Part shown: piece by piece, positions 1 through 6,842 of the stretch
Layout of the letters: every line of letters begins with the position of its first letter
Position numbering within the stretch: the stretch's first letter is position 1
NCBI GenBank assembly: GCA_963817885.1
Contig: CAWFQE010000006.1
Location: 1-64,000, forward strand
DNA: 64,000 nucleotides
Source: CAVOHU01 sp963817885
GTDB lineage: Bacteria; Acidobacteriota; Vicinamibacteria; Vicinamibacterales; JAKQTR01
Reading direction: 5' to 3'
Position numbers and translations under genes: made by a program
Notes under the pieces: generated by a model
Database searches by the model: none
Told to the model about the DNA's origin: nothing
Seen by the model: only the letters and a program-made list of their open reading frames with translations

Positions 1-149
1 AGCGGATCTCCGAAGTCCGCCTGAACCGCGAATGATGGGGCCTTGTTCCGGCCGCAACATGACGAATGCGTCTGGAGATGGCGATACTGCTCATCGTCGA
101 GGTGCTTGCGCAACGCAGCCGTGAAGACCGGCGTCTCGACAAATCGCGT
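1..149 (-). pseudogene. HigB/RelE-like toxin remnant (partial, frameshifted)
   Basis: On the minus strand from about 149, translation gives a short RelE/HigB-like toxin beginning RFVETPVFTAALRKHLDDEQ. It then changes frame near 66-70 and resumes as a stretch containing RPEQGPIIRGSGGLRRSA, which fits the same family. The codon in the expected start position is ACG, preceded by an AGAGGA Shine-Dalgarno-like sequence, so both the start and the frame look damaged. A perfect inverted repeat just upstream fits a toxin-antitoxin operator. The 3' end and any antitoxin lie off the left edge. A sequencing indel could explain the frameshift but not the ACG. The family call rests on pattern recognition only. 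Confidence 0.55.
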
Positions 150-159
150 GTTTAGGTCC

Positions 160-178
160 TCTACGCCATTGGCGTAGA
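160..178. promoter_or_regulatory. Palindromic operator-like site before the toxin remnant
   Basis: TCTACGCC-att-GGCGTAGA is a perfect 8-bp inverted repeat with a 3-bp spacer. It starts 11 bp upstream of the putative toxin start on the minus strand. Autoregulated type II toxin-antitoxin modules typically have an operator here. Confidence 0.5.
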
Positions 179-212
179 CAGTGCGGACTTCGTCGTCCGC
201 GCGGATCGGACG

Positions 213-289
213 GCACAACGACATGCGCATCACCCGCGGCCGCTCACGCCGACAGGCTCGCCGGCCGACGGGTGCAGCGCGTGTTGGGC
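213..289 (-). other. attC site 1
   Basis: Left core GCACAAC and right core GTTGGGC are separated by complementary arms (GCGC..CACCC on the left against GGGTGCAGCGC on the right). It serves the exported MBL-fold cassette to its right, whose stop lies 20 bp away. Confidence 0.75.
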
Positions 290-309
290 TTCGTGCGTCG
301 ACCGATCGG

Positions 310-1263
310 TCAACAGCCCTTCCTCAGATCTCCAGGAGATCCTTGCCCACGATGACCGGCCCCGGAAATGGAACGCGCGGCGTCAATCCACATCTGATCG
401 GTCACGGCCGGATCCTCCGCGGGCACGAGGTGGGAGAGAACGAGAATCTTGACGCCCGCCGCCTGTGCCACCCGCCCCGCATCCTCCACGGTTGTGTGGT
501 GGGAGACGATGCTTCGTTTGAGGGTCGTCGCGTTTGGGACGTCGGCGACGAGACGATCGACTGCTGGCAGATAGAGCGCCTCGTGGACGAGGACGTCAGC
601 ACCCTGGGCGAGCTTGATCAAGTTGTCAGAGGGCGTCGTGTCACCCGAGATGACGATTGACCGATCGCGGGCATCAAACCGATAGCCGAACGCGGGGACG
701 ACGGGCGGATGGTGCACCAGGGCGGCAGTGACCTTGACGTTCTCGTCTTGCATGACCGCGCCGACCCGGCTCAGCTCGTGGGTGTGGACCAGCGGAACCA
801 GTGGCACCCGCCCCTCGTCCGCGATGCGCGTCTTGATGTCATACGCGTTCATCTCGAAGAAGAGCGTCGTCATCTTCTCGAGCGGTGGCGGGCCCCACGT
901 GTCGACGCGCGTCCGAAGCCCGCTAGCCCACGCGAGCCAGATCAGGTTGCCATAGTCGGCGTTGTGATCCGAGTGATGGTGGGTGATGAAAATGTGCCGC
1001 AGCTTCGGTAGGGGCACGCCGGCCAGGACCAGCTGCCGGGCAACACCGTTGCCGCAGTCGACGACGTACGGCGTGTCGTTGACGAGGATCACCTGCGCCG
1101 GCTGAGAGCTCGTCTTTCGCGGTCGCGGGCCGCCACCCGTGCCGAGGAGGATCAGTTTCGTCTTCGCGCCTTGCTGCCCCGAGGTTGTCCACGGCCAGAG
1201 CGCCGTCGCTGCCATAACGGCCGAACGGCCGAGGAATTCCCGTCGATCGATTCCCGCCCGCAT
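310..1263 (-). CDS. Exported metallo-beta-lactamase-fold hydrolase (cassette)
   Basis: A 317-residue MBL-fold enzyme. The start at 1263 is chosen because AAGGAAGG lies just upstream and the protein then opens with a Tat-type signal (RR at residues 7-8 in DRREFLG, then a hydrophobic stretch). Residues 95-100 read HHHSDH, the metal-binding HxHxDH motif. A later SGDTTPSDN segment supplies the next metal aspartate, and a conserved late histidine is in LSHLVP. The fold resembles RNase Z or arylsulfatase-type MBL hydrolases, here probably periplasmic and of unknown substrate. It is the only gene of the cassette ending at attC site 1. A longer frame to 1374 would run into attC site 2 and is unlikely. 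Confidence 0.85.
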   Translation of the reverse strand: MRAGIDRREFLGRSAVMAATALWPWTTSGQQGAKTKLILLGTGGGPRPRKTSSQPAQVILVNDTPYVVDCGNGVARQLVLAGVPLPKLRHIFITHHHSDHNADYGNLIWLAWASGLRTRVDTWGPPPLEKMTTLFFEMNAYDIKTRIADEGRVPLVPLVHTHELSRVGAVMQDENVKVTAALVHHPPVVPAFGYRFDARDRSIVISGDTTPSDNLIKLAQGADVLVHEALYLPAVDRLVADVPNATTLKRSIVSHHTTVEDAGRVAQAAGVKILVLSHLVPAEDPAVTDQMWIDAARSISGAGHRGQGSPGDLRKGC

Positions 1264-1337
1264 GCGAAGGCCTTCCTTCAATGATCGGCCTGACAGGTAC
1301 GTGCCTGATTGATCGATTTCGTCGGTCCCGCTCAGAA

Positions 1338-1409
1338 GCCTAACGATCCTCGCTGAGCAGCAGCGCTCGCGCACGCGCCGGCGCTGACGGCTCCTTCGCG
1401 GTGTTAGAC
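1338..1409 (-). other. attC site 2
   Basis: Cores GCCTAAC and GTTAGAC flank arms with complementary CAGCGC/GCGCTG and GAGC/GCTC blocks. It serves the BrnTA cassette, whose antitoxin stop codon lies 4 bp to the right. Confidence 0.85.
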
Positions 1410-1413
1410 GGCC

Positions 1414-1674
1414 CTATCCTGCCTTGCGAAGCTCTTCCCTGACGATGCGTCTGATCGTCGCCGCGTCGACCCGGTCCGCCGCGCGTCCGAGATACTCTCC
1501 CAGGGCCTCATTGATCATCGTCTGGTAGCCTATTCCGGCGCGGTCCGCGCGAGCGCGGAACGCCGCCAGAATCGCGTCGTCCAGATACATCGTGATCCGA
1601 GTCTTTCCTGTCTGTCGGACCACCGGACCGCGTTTCGCGTCGCTGAAGTCGTATTCCTTTCGCATACTGCTCAC
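1414..1674 (-). CDS. brnA: BrnA-type antitoxin
   Basis: An 86-residue protein of the BrnA family. It has a basic N-terminal part, then the ribbon-helix-helix-like stretch KTRITMYLDDAILAAFRARA and a helix resembling YQTMINEALGEYL, as in DNA-binding antitoxins. BrnA neutralises the BrnT ribonuclease and represses the operon. It lies downstream of brnT, whose open frame overlaps it by 167 bp. The ATG at 1674 could be replaced by the one three codons inside. It belongs to the cassette ending at attC site 2. Confidence 0.8.
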   Translation of the reverse strand: MSSMRKEYDFSDAKRGPVVRQTGKTRITMYLDDAILAAFRARADRAGIGYQTMINEALGEYLGRAADRVDAATIRRIVREELRKAG

Positions 1675-1921
1675 GCTCGTGCGGGGTGGCGAGCCGCGCC
1701 GAGATCAGGCGCACCTCCTCCCCGCGATATGCGTACACCACCACCACCGCACGGGCCAACGCGTCGAGACCAACAGCCACAAACCGTTGTTCGTCACGCG
1801 CCCTCCGATCCTCGCGGCTGAGCGCGTCAGGATCGAACATGACCGCCTCGGCGTCGCTGAAGTGGATCCCGTGTTTCTGCAGATTCGCTTCGGCCTTCTT
1901 GGGATCCCAGCTCACCCGCAT
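1508..1921 (-). CDS. brnT: BrnT-type toxin (ribonuclease)
   Basis: This belongs to the BrnT (DUF497) family of RelE-fold toxins. Its first 90 residues hold the family pattern: W-D-P-K-K-A-E-N-L-K-H near the N-terminus, then FDPDALSREDRR, VVVVYAYRGEEVRLISAR and ATPHEREQY. BrnT proteins usually stop shortly after this last motif. Here the frame stays open for about 45 further residues that read through the start of brnA in another phase. This may be a natural tail or a lost stop, so the true end is uncertain. A strong promoter lies so close to the ATG that the transcript would be leaderless. Confidence 0.8.
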   Translation of the reverse strand: MRVSWDPKKAEANLQKHGIHFSDAEAVMFDPDALSREDRRARDEQRFVAVGLDALARAVVVVYAYRGEEVRLISARLATPHEREQYAKGIRLQRRETRSGGPTDRKDSDHDVSGRRDSGGVPRSRGPRRNRLPDDDQ

Positions 1922-1927
1922 GTGTGT

Positions 1928-1956
1928 ATAGTATGCATATACCAGACTGGCGTCAA
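1928..1956 (-). promoter_or_regulatory. brnTA promoter and probable operator
   Basis: On the minus strand TTGACG (1956-1951), a 17-bp spacer and TACTAT (1933-1928) form a good sigma-70 promoter. The -10 box ends 6 bp before the brnT ATG, implying a leaderless message. The spacer contains the palindrome TATGCATA (1932-1939), a plausible BrnA-binding site. Confidence 0.7.
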
Positions 1957-1975
1957 CAATCCGGTGTGTTGGTCC

Positions 1976-2049
1976 GTCTAACGACCGGCGTTCACCCGCG
2001 CCGGCTCAGGATGATCGAGGCCGGCGTCGGGTGCAAGGCCCTGTTAGCC
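1976..2049 (-). other. attC site 3
   Basis: Cores GTCTAAC and GTTAGCC. The left arm reads GTTCACCC and the right arm reverse-complements to CTTGCACCC, so the extra base is on the right, giving minus-strand orientation. It serves the PD-(D/E)XK-like cassette. Confidence 0.87.
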
Positions 2050-2077
2050 GGTGATCGCGTTCGCGGTGATCTGGTGA

Positions 2078-2614
2078 CTACGGCACGAGGACGATCGACA
2101 GACCAGTTCCTCGGGTTACTCGATCAAGAACTTGTCGAAGCTCACGCCGCCCGGATTGATCGACGTCGCCACAGAAGACCACTAGAACGGTGCGGTCTCG
2201 ATTGCGCAGCCCGAGCATCGCCTGACCGATGCCGTGGATCAACTTCTCCGCATGTCGATCACTGCCGAGCCGTTTGACCTCAAGCCCAATCGACCCCAGC
2301 GCGCCGCACTTGAGCACGATGTCGAGACGTGTGTTGCTCTCGAATATGTTGACGTCGGGCCCAGGTCGGTCGCGAAGGAACCCGTCCCATCTGTCTGGAG
2401 ACCTCCCCACACGCTCGGCATGCGATGTGAGGCACGACGCTTGGCGCTCATACCCGATTCCTGGCATGAAATCGCACACTCGCATCCACACTGCCGCCTC
2501 GAAATCATCTTCGCTGTCGTAGCGCGACGCATAGCCGGGCGCTGCGAGCACGGTCACGACGGCACTCGCGATCGCATCAATGGTCTCGAGTCTTCCTGTC
2601 GTTGTCGTATCCAT
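2078..2614 (-). CDS. Possible PD-(D/E)XK nuclease-like cassette protein
   Basis: A 178-residue protein that I cannot place in a named family. The start at 2614 is chosen for its GGGAGAG ribosome-binding site. The upstream in-frame starts would extend into the neighbouring attC site. Residue D98 (TRLDIVLK), the E112-V-K114 triad after a beta strand (GSIGLEVKRLG) and Q131 (HGIGQAM), followed by a hydrophobic strand (TVLVVFCG), have the order and spacing of the PD-(D/E)XK nuclease core. A defence or DNA-processing role is possible, but this is inference from a short motif pattern. Confidence 0.6.
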   Translation of the reverse strand: MDTTTTGRLETIDAIASAVVTVLAAPGYASRYDSEDDFEAAVWMRVCDFMPGIGYERQASCLTSHAERVGRSPDRWDGFLRDRPGPDVNIFESNTRLDIVLKCGALGSIGLEVKRLGSDRHAEKLIHGIGQAMLGLRNRDRTVLVVFCGDVDQSGRRELRQVLDRVTRGTGLSIVLVP

Positions 2615-2626
2615 AGACTCTCCCGG

Positions 2627-2701
2627 CATCCGGCCCGCGTTGAGCCGCGGCGCAGTCACGCTCCTCAAGAACGCGCCGTCGGCTCCAACGCGATGTTAGG
2701 C
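2627..2701 (-). other. attC site 4 (left, recombining core degenerate)
   Basis: The right core is GTTAGGC (2695-2701). The arms match well: GCGTTGAGCCGCGGCGC on the left against GCGTTGGAGCCGACGGCGC from the right arm, the extra G being on the right. At the expected place of the left core the sequence reads GCATCCG rather than RYYYAAC, so the recombining site looks inactivated. The left boundary is approximate. Confidence 0.6.
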
Positions 2702-2718
2702 GTGCACCAAATTCACCG

Positions 2719-3372
2719 TCATGGTTCGCGGTCGATTCTCTCAATAGCCCGCTGCGCAAACCGCCGGACATCGCTGCTGGGATCGGCCAGCGCCCGGCGG
2801 AGAGCAGGCAAGGCGGCGCGTGCTGCCGGGCCGATACCCGCCAAGCCGATACAGGCGCTGTTCCGGAGTCCTTCGCTGGGATCCTCGAGCAATCGGATTA
2901 GATCCGGTACCGCGATTGCTGCATCCGGCCCGACGTGCTCGAGAGCTTGAGCCGCCAATGCCTTCACGCGTTGATCCTCGTCTCGCAATGCCAGCACCAA
3001 TTGAGATAGAAACGGCCTGAGATCAACTGGCGCCGCCGCGTGTTTCGCGTAGTTGCCCCCTTCCCACCCGAGGTAGAGCGCCACGTTTCTCCGGATCTGC
3101 ACGTCCGTATCCGTCAAACCGTCTTGCAGCGCAGGCACCGCCGCGTCCGCCAGCGCCCTCAGTCTCACGTAGATGGTCTCGCGACGCTGTTCGGCGGGCA
3201 TGCGCTGACCGGTGCCGCTTTGGATTCTCGGATCTATCGCGGCCGGAAACTGCCCGAGTTGACGGACCAACGCAAAAGCCTCTGATGCGTCCTGTGCCGA
3301 GCCGGCGACAATCGCCGAAGCGACGAACAGCGTCAGCCAAGAAGACCGGGCCTGCGCCAGCAACCTTCTCAT
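2719..3372 (-). CDS. Exported HEAT-repeat protein (cassette)
   Basis: A 217-residue protein with an N-terminal signal-like segment (basic residues, then LTLFVASAIVAGSA) followed by three to four HEAT/PBS-type helical repeats from about residue 70. The repeat units carry the pattern A-VPAL---L-D-----R--A---L. Such repeats mediate protein binding, and nothing here identifies a partner or activity. It is the single gene of the cassette ending at attC site 4, probably in the periplasm. Confidence 0.7.
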   Translation of the reverse strand: MRRLLAQARSSWLTLFVASAIVAGSAQDASEAFALVRQLGQFPAAIDPRIQSGTGQRMPAEQRRETIYVRLRALADAAVPALQDGLTDTDVQIRRNVALYLGWEGGNYAKHAAAPVDLRPFLSQLVLALRDEDQRVKALAAQALEHVGPDAAIAVPDLIRLLEDPSEGLRNSACIGLAGIGPAARAALPALRRALADPSSDVRRFAQRAIERIDREP

Positions 3373-3397
3373 GTTGTGACCATACCCCGATGTGAAC

Positions 3398-3491
3398 GCC
3401 TAACGTCTGCCGCTCAGCCGCGAGCGGCCCGTTCAGGCGTCCGTCGTTCTGGCACCGCGAGCCGCTCGTCGGCTGCAGCGGCGTGTTAGGC
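3398..3491 (-). other. attC site 5
   Basis: Cores GCCTAAC and GTTAGGC, 94 bp. The longest site here. The TAA inside the right core is the stop codon of the SLATT gene. Confidence 0.88.
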
Positions 3492-3986
3492 GGCTCCGCC
3501 AACGCCACCTCGCGCCAACGGAATGACGTTGGTTGCGGCCTTCCACACCTTCCGCGGAACAACGGGAGCTTCGCGAGAGAGATCGTCCAGGCGCTCCCGA
3601 ATGCGCGCCACCCGCTCGACGAGTTGGGACTCCGGAAGGCACTCGAGCGCCAACACCTCATCAATTTCACGCTTGACCGTGCCGTACTCGGCCCCGGCCG
3701 ACCTGTGCTTTGCGGCGCGGTCGTCAGACTTGAGAAACGTCTGCAGACTCGTAAGAACGGCTGTCGCGAAACTGGCTATGCCAACCAGGATCTTCGCCCA
3801 CACTTCGAGGCTCTCATCCAATGAGCCGAACACTGTTGTGCCGACAGCGGCTGACGCAAGCGCAGCCGGCACGCCGAGCCAAAGCGTGATCCCCGAAAAG
3901 AGATTAGCCGCGTCGTAGTTCGCTATCTGACCACGTTTGGCATTTGCCTGCCACCGAACCAACAGCTCACGAGTCTGGGTGTTCAA
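3486..3986 (-). CDS. SLATT-type two-helix membrane protein
   Basis: A 166-residue protein with two hydrophobic segments (about residues 30-48 and 62-84). After them comes a cytoplasmic helix with the pattern KHRSAGAEYGTVKREIDE, typical of SLATT domains. Literature on the family proposes that SLATT proteins form pores and act as effectors in nucleotide-signal-linked conflict systems, usually beside a sensor such as SLOG. Here it stands alone in its cassette. The start is TTG at 3986, supported by GGAGG nine bases upstream. The stop TAA is part of attC site 5. A membrane-effector role is inference from the family. Confidence 0.7.
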   Translation of the reverse strand: MNTQTRELLVRWQANAKRGQIANYDAANLFSGITLWLGVPAALASAAVGTTVFGSLDESLEVWAKILVGIASFATAVLTSLQTFLKSDDRAAKHRSAGAEYGTVKREIDEVLALECLPESQLVERVARIRERLDDLSREAPVVPRKVWKAATNVIPLARGGVGGAA

Positions 3987-4020
3987 TGGGTCGATCCTCC
4001 GTCGAATCGCACAATTGTCC

Positions 4021-4093
4021 GCCTAACGGCGGCGTTCACCGGCGGCTGGTCAGGATCGCACCAGCAGCCGTCCGGTGCAACGCTTTGTTGGAC
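4021..4093 (-). other. attC site 6
   Basis: Cores GCCTAAC and GTTGGAC. GCGTTCACCGG on the left against GCGTTGCACCGG from the right arm shows the extra G on the right. It serves the orphan exported protein at 4106-4498. Confidence 0.88.
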
Positions 4094-4105
4094 CGCTCAC
4101 AGGTC

Positions 4106-4498
4106 CTACCGAGTCACGGTCATTCGAGTGCCGGAAAGCCTCACGCCGCCTTCCCGCTCGAAGGTGAGTTCCATGGATTCCACCGTCATGCAGTCGATTC
4201 GGTCCGGCCACGACAAGCTCGCTGTTCCGTCGGCTACCACCTTCAGACCAAGCGGAGTTGTGGACACGGTGAAGTTCACCGCTTCGATGGCCAGTCGCTC
4301 TTTGCCTTGACCAAGGACAGTGAGACGCGCCCGTTGCTCCGATCCCGATGCGATCACGATTGAGGGCTTTTCGATTCGCTCCAGCCACCGGGGGACCGCG
4401 CTACCGCCCGTAGCTGCTTGCCCACCAATCGCCGCGCCTGATGTCATGAGAAGGACCATCACGACCGCCGAACCGCACTGTCTACGCGCACTGTTCAT
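4106..4498 (-). CDS. Small exported protein of unknown function (cassette)
   Basis: A 130-residue protein that I do not recognise. It starts with a signal peptide-like segment (SAVVMVLLMTSGAAIGGQA). The rest is predicted beta-rich, with alternating hydrophobic residues in three or four strands, so it is likely a small secreted or periplasmic domain. It is the only gene in the cassette of attC site 6. Confidence 0.6.
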   Translation of the reverse strand: MNSARRQCGSAVVMVLLMTSGAAIGGQAATGGSAVPRWLERIEKPSIVIASGSEQRARLTVLGQGKERLAIEAVNFTVSTTPLGLKVVADGTASLSWPDRIDCMTVESMELTFEREGGVRLSGTRMTVTR

Positions 4499-4518
4499 CA
4501 GATGCCTCCCGTCGGTCG

Positions 4519-4592
4519 GTCCAACGATCCGCGGTCACCCGCCGGCGCGCAGCATATCACTCGCGCCGGTCGGGTGCACCGCGTTGTTAGGC
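4519..4592 (-). other. attC site 7
   Basis: Cores GTCCAAC and GTTAGGC. GCGGTCACCCG on the left against GCGGTGCACCCG from the right arm places the extra base on the right. It serves the HigBA cassette, which is transcribed towards the next attC rather than towards this one. Confidence 0.88.
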
Positions 4593-4603
4593 TGCGGTTG
4601 ATC

Positions 4604-4632
4604 TTGCTGATATGTCTGTTCTGACATATACT
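4604..4632 (+). promoter_or_regulatory. higBA promoter with overlapping operator
   Basis: TTGCTG (4604-4609), a 17-bp spacer and TATACT (4627-4632). The inverted repeat ATATGTC (4610-4616) / GACATAT (4623-4629) fills the spacer and touches the -10 box, the usual place for autorepression by a HigA antitoxin. Confidence 0.72.
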
Positions 4633-4643
4633 GATTCTTGCCG

Positions 4644-4994
4644 ATGCCGTCGACCAACAAGCCGCTCGCCTGGCTCCATGGGGAGGTGAAATCGCCTCCC
4701 TTCAGCTCTACGGCTCGCGTGGAGGCCGGCCTGTTGCTGCGCCGCCTCCAGGCCGGCGAGACGCTCGGGCTCCCGCACTCCCGGCCGATGCCGGTAGTTG
4801 GCCCCGGCTGCCACGAACTTCGCGTGGTCGACGGCAGGCTGTCGTGGCGACTTGTCTACCACCTTGATCGGGACGCCGTCGTCATTCTCGATGTCTTTTC
4901 GAAGAAGTCCGAAGCGACGCCGAAATCGGTCATCACGAGTTGTCGACGACGATTGGCGGCGTACTTGAAGATCGTCAGGGAGTACTCCCGATGA
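4644..4994 (+). CDS. higB: HigB/RelE-like toxin (Gp49 family)
   Basis: A 116-residue toxin of the phage-derived Gp49-like/HigB group. Family features are the stretch GCHELRVVDGRLSWRLVYHL with alternating strand residues, then VVILDVFSKKSEATPKSV and a C-terminal helix. HigB toxins are ribosome-dependent mRNA interferases. The start is ATG 4644. A TTG two codons earlier is possible and would sit only 5 bp after the -10 box. The stop overlaps the higA start (ATGA). This pair is encoded on the plus strand, against the direction of most cassette genes, and has its own promoter. Confidence 0.82.
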   Translation: MPSTNKPLAWLHGEVKSPPFSSTARVEAGLLLRRLQAGETLGLPHSRPMPVVGPGCHELRVVDGRLSWRLVYHLDRDAVVILDVFSKKSEATPKSVITSCRRRLAAYLKIVREYSR

Positions 4995-5323
4995 AATCTG
5001 AGCAGCAGAAGCGTCTTGAGCGAGCCCACTGGCGGATCGGCGATGCCGGGGACTTCCTCGCGCTGAGTCCCGACGAACGACGTTTCGTCGAGGTGAAATT
5101 GGCATTGGCTGTCGGCCTTCGAGCGCGTCGCGAGCGGAATCGCTTGACCCAGGCCGCCTTGGCCAGGCGGCTTAAGTCCAGTCAGTCTCGAGTGGCGAAG
5201 ATGGAAGCTGCCGACGCCACGGTCAGTCTCGACCTTCTCGTCCGCGCCCTTCTGTCGCTCGGTGCTACGCGCGTTGAATTGGCCCGGTTGATTCGAGTAT
5301 CCGATCGCGTTCGAGCAGCCTAA
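4991..5323 (+). CDS. higA: HigA-like antitoxin, HTH-XRE
   Basis: A 110-residue antitoxin with an XRE-type helix-turn-helix in the second half (RRERNRLTQAALARRLKSSQ, then RVAKMEAADATVSLDLLVRA). It should neutralise the upstream toxin and bind the inverted repeat in the promoter. Translation is coupled to higB by a 4-bp ATGA overlap. Its stop codon TAA lies inside the left core (GCCTAAC) of attC site 8, so cassette junction and gene end coincide. Confidence 0.85.
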   Translation: MKSEQQKRLERAHWRIGDAGDFLALSPDERRFVEVKLALAVGLRARRERNRLTQAALARRLKSSQSRVAKMEAADATVSLDLLVRALLSLGATRVELARLIRVSDRVRAA

Positions 5324-5391
5324 CGATGCGCGCTCACCCGCCGGCGCTCGATTCGCCATCCGCGCCGGTCGGGTGCAGCGCGGTGTTAGCT
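5318..5391 (-). other. attC site 8
   Basis: Cores GCCTAAC and GTTAGCT. Both cores contain a stop codon in use: TAA of higA on the plus strand at the left core, and TAA of the TIGR02391-like gene on the minus strand at the right core. Confidence 0.87.
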
Positions 5392-6129
5392 GGCGCCGAT
5401 TGATCCTTGTCGAGAGGTTCGATTCTCTACAATCTCCAGGAGCATGGACGCGAGCATCAGAGCCTGAGTCGCCTCTGACAACGAGTATTCGACATTTCGA
5501 TGACTCGACGGGTTCTTGAAACGACCGATCGCACCGGCGAACAGGTGAGCCAATGCCTCTCGTTCCGGTTCTGGTTCCTCCTGATCAGCGAGGGCACCGA
5601 TGGACTTGTCAAAAGCCTTGCGCATCAGAGTCACGCCGACCTCTGTTCGCTCCACGCCGGCGGCGTCGCGCACCGCTACCTCTACCTCTCTGAAGGCCTG
5701 GAAGATGGCCGTTTCAAAGTCCCCACGCTGAACGGCACCCCAGACCCGCTGAACAAGCAACGGATGAAGCAGCGCGCGAGGAAGTGCTCGAGATGAGATG
5801 AAGGCCCGAACGTCGCTCTGGGACTTGAGCCGCTGCCCGCGCCGAGTAACCACGAACCCCTTCGAGTAGGGCAACTTGACGACTAACCCCTCGCGTTCCA
5901 GCCAGTGCCATGCCTCAGACAGTGCGAGCACAACTCGCTCTCGATCATCGACGTCGTAGTCCCCGAGATCGATTAGTCCCGAAACCCCCTTTGAGAGTAC
6001 GAACTCCAACGCCGGTGGAGCCACGGATCGGAAATGGTCGAGGATGTACCCTGCGAGATCCTCTGGCTCAAGGGCGACCAGTTGTTCAACGTCATCCAAG
6101 ATCTCACCAAGCGTGGGATCGTCGTCCAT
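5386..6129 (-). CDS. TIGR02391/Ymh-like protein (cassette)
   Basis: A 247-residue protein. The first 95 residues look like a winged-helix-type region (ALSEAWHWLEREGLVVKLPY). The C-terminal half matches the TIGR02391 (Ymh) pattern: FETAIFQAFREVEVAVRDAA, LMRKAF, then LAHLFAGAIGRFKNPSSHRN and a final helix. This family is HEPN-like and often found in phage, plasmid and defence contexts, but its biochemical role is not established. The start is ATG 6129. The stop is the TAA of attC site 8. It is the sole gene of its cassette. Confidence 0.75.
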   Translation of the reverse strand: MDDDPTLGEILDDVEQLVALEPEDLAGYILDHFRSVAPPALEFVLSKGVSGLIDLGDYDVDDRERVVLALSEAWHWLEREGLVVKLPYSKGFVVTRRGQRLKSQSDVRAFISSRALPRALLHPLLVQRVWGAVQRGDFETAIFQAFREVEVAVRDAAGVERTEVGVTLMRKAFDKSIGALADQEEPEPEREALAHLFAGAIGRFKNPSSHRNVEYSLSEATQALMLASMLLEIVENRTSRQGSIGAS

Positions 6130-6146
6130 AGTTCCGCCTCAAGACC

Positions 6147-6220
6147 AGCTAACGTGGCCGCTTCAGCCGGGGCGGCTCATCATCGCGCCGGCCGCCGACG
6201 GCTGCAAGCGGCTGTTAGGC
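6147..6220 (-). other. attC site 9
   Basis: Left core AGCTAAC, right core GTTAGGC. From AAC onwards it is identical to attC site 13, because the whole cassette to its right is duplicated. Confidence 0.88.
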
Positions 6221-6777
6221 AGGCCCTGCAATCCGCAGGTACTTGCGCCATGGGCCCACGGCCTCCTCGTATTGCCGACCCATGACTCGGGCAATTTGAA
6301 CCAGGTGATCCAAATCGTGTGCTACCCAAGTAGCCAGATGCTGGCCGAGAGTCACTTGGCCCAACTCGGGATGCTGGCCCGTCCGGCCTAGGTCGGCTGC
6401 GGTCAGCCGTAACGCTGACAGACGCCGAAGACTGTGAGCTCGGAGTTCGCGGAACGCATCCAACAACTCGGGAAGGCTCTTGCCTTTCGACGCCTCGAAT
6501 TGCGCGAATCGATCAAAGGTCGGGAAAGGGATCGCTTCCCCATGGGCGAGAAGATGTTCCGCACGCGGCATCCAATCCGTACGCTCTCCCTGAATCAGAT
6601 GCCCGACGACGTCATAAGGGCTCCAAGTGTTCGGGCCCTCCGCCTGCGACACCCAAGGGGATGGGAGATCACGGAGCAGGACATCCAGGACTTCCGGAGT
6701 TCGTGACAGTACGGGCACCGCGGTGTGGAGATCAAAATCCATTATGACCACCCCTCGAGGTCCGCGTTCGCTCTGCC
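6151..6777 (-). repeat. Duplicated cassette, copy 1
   Basis: This block, attC plus the DinB-family gene, recurs at 9245-9871 with a constant offset of 3,094 bp. Reading base by base I find one difference (T at 6267, C at 9361). Identity begins and ends at integron core sites, as expected for cassette recombination rather than homologous duplication. Confidence 0.93.
6215..6742 (-). CDS. DinB-like protein, copy 1
   Basis: A 175-residue four-helix-bundle protein of the DinB/YfiT type. The metal-ligand pattern is visible: a histidine in VVGHLIQGE and two in VAHDLDHLVQIARVMGRQY. Members of this superfamily include thiol transferases and damage-inducible proteins, and the substrate here is unknown. 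ATG 6742 is preferred over the GTG at 6751 because GAGGGG lies 8 bp upstream of it. The stop TAA lies in attC site 9. Copy 2 at 9309-9836 differs by one residue (E here, G there, in RQYEEAV). Confidence 0.82.
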   Translation of the reverse strand: MDFDLHTAVPVLSRTPEVLDVLLRDLPSPWVSQAEGPNTWSPYDVVGHLIQGERTDWMPRAEHLLAHGEAIPFPTFDRFAQFEASKGKSLPELLDAFRELRAHSLRRLSALRLTAADLGRTGQHPELGQVTLGQHLATWVAHDLDHLVQIARVMGRQYEEAVGPWRKYLRIAGPA

Positions 6778-6838
6778 CAACGATTCGGTTCAGCGGCGGG
6801 CAGCGCAGCGGACCGTCCGATGCAACCGACTGTTAGCG
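6775..6838 (-). other. attC site 10
   Basis: Cores GCCCAAC and GTTAGCG, 64 bp, the shortest site. It serves the MazEF cassette. Confidence 0.8.
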
Positions 6839-6842
6839 AGCC

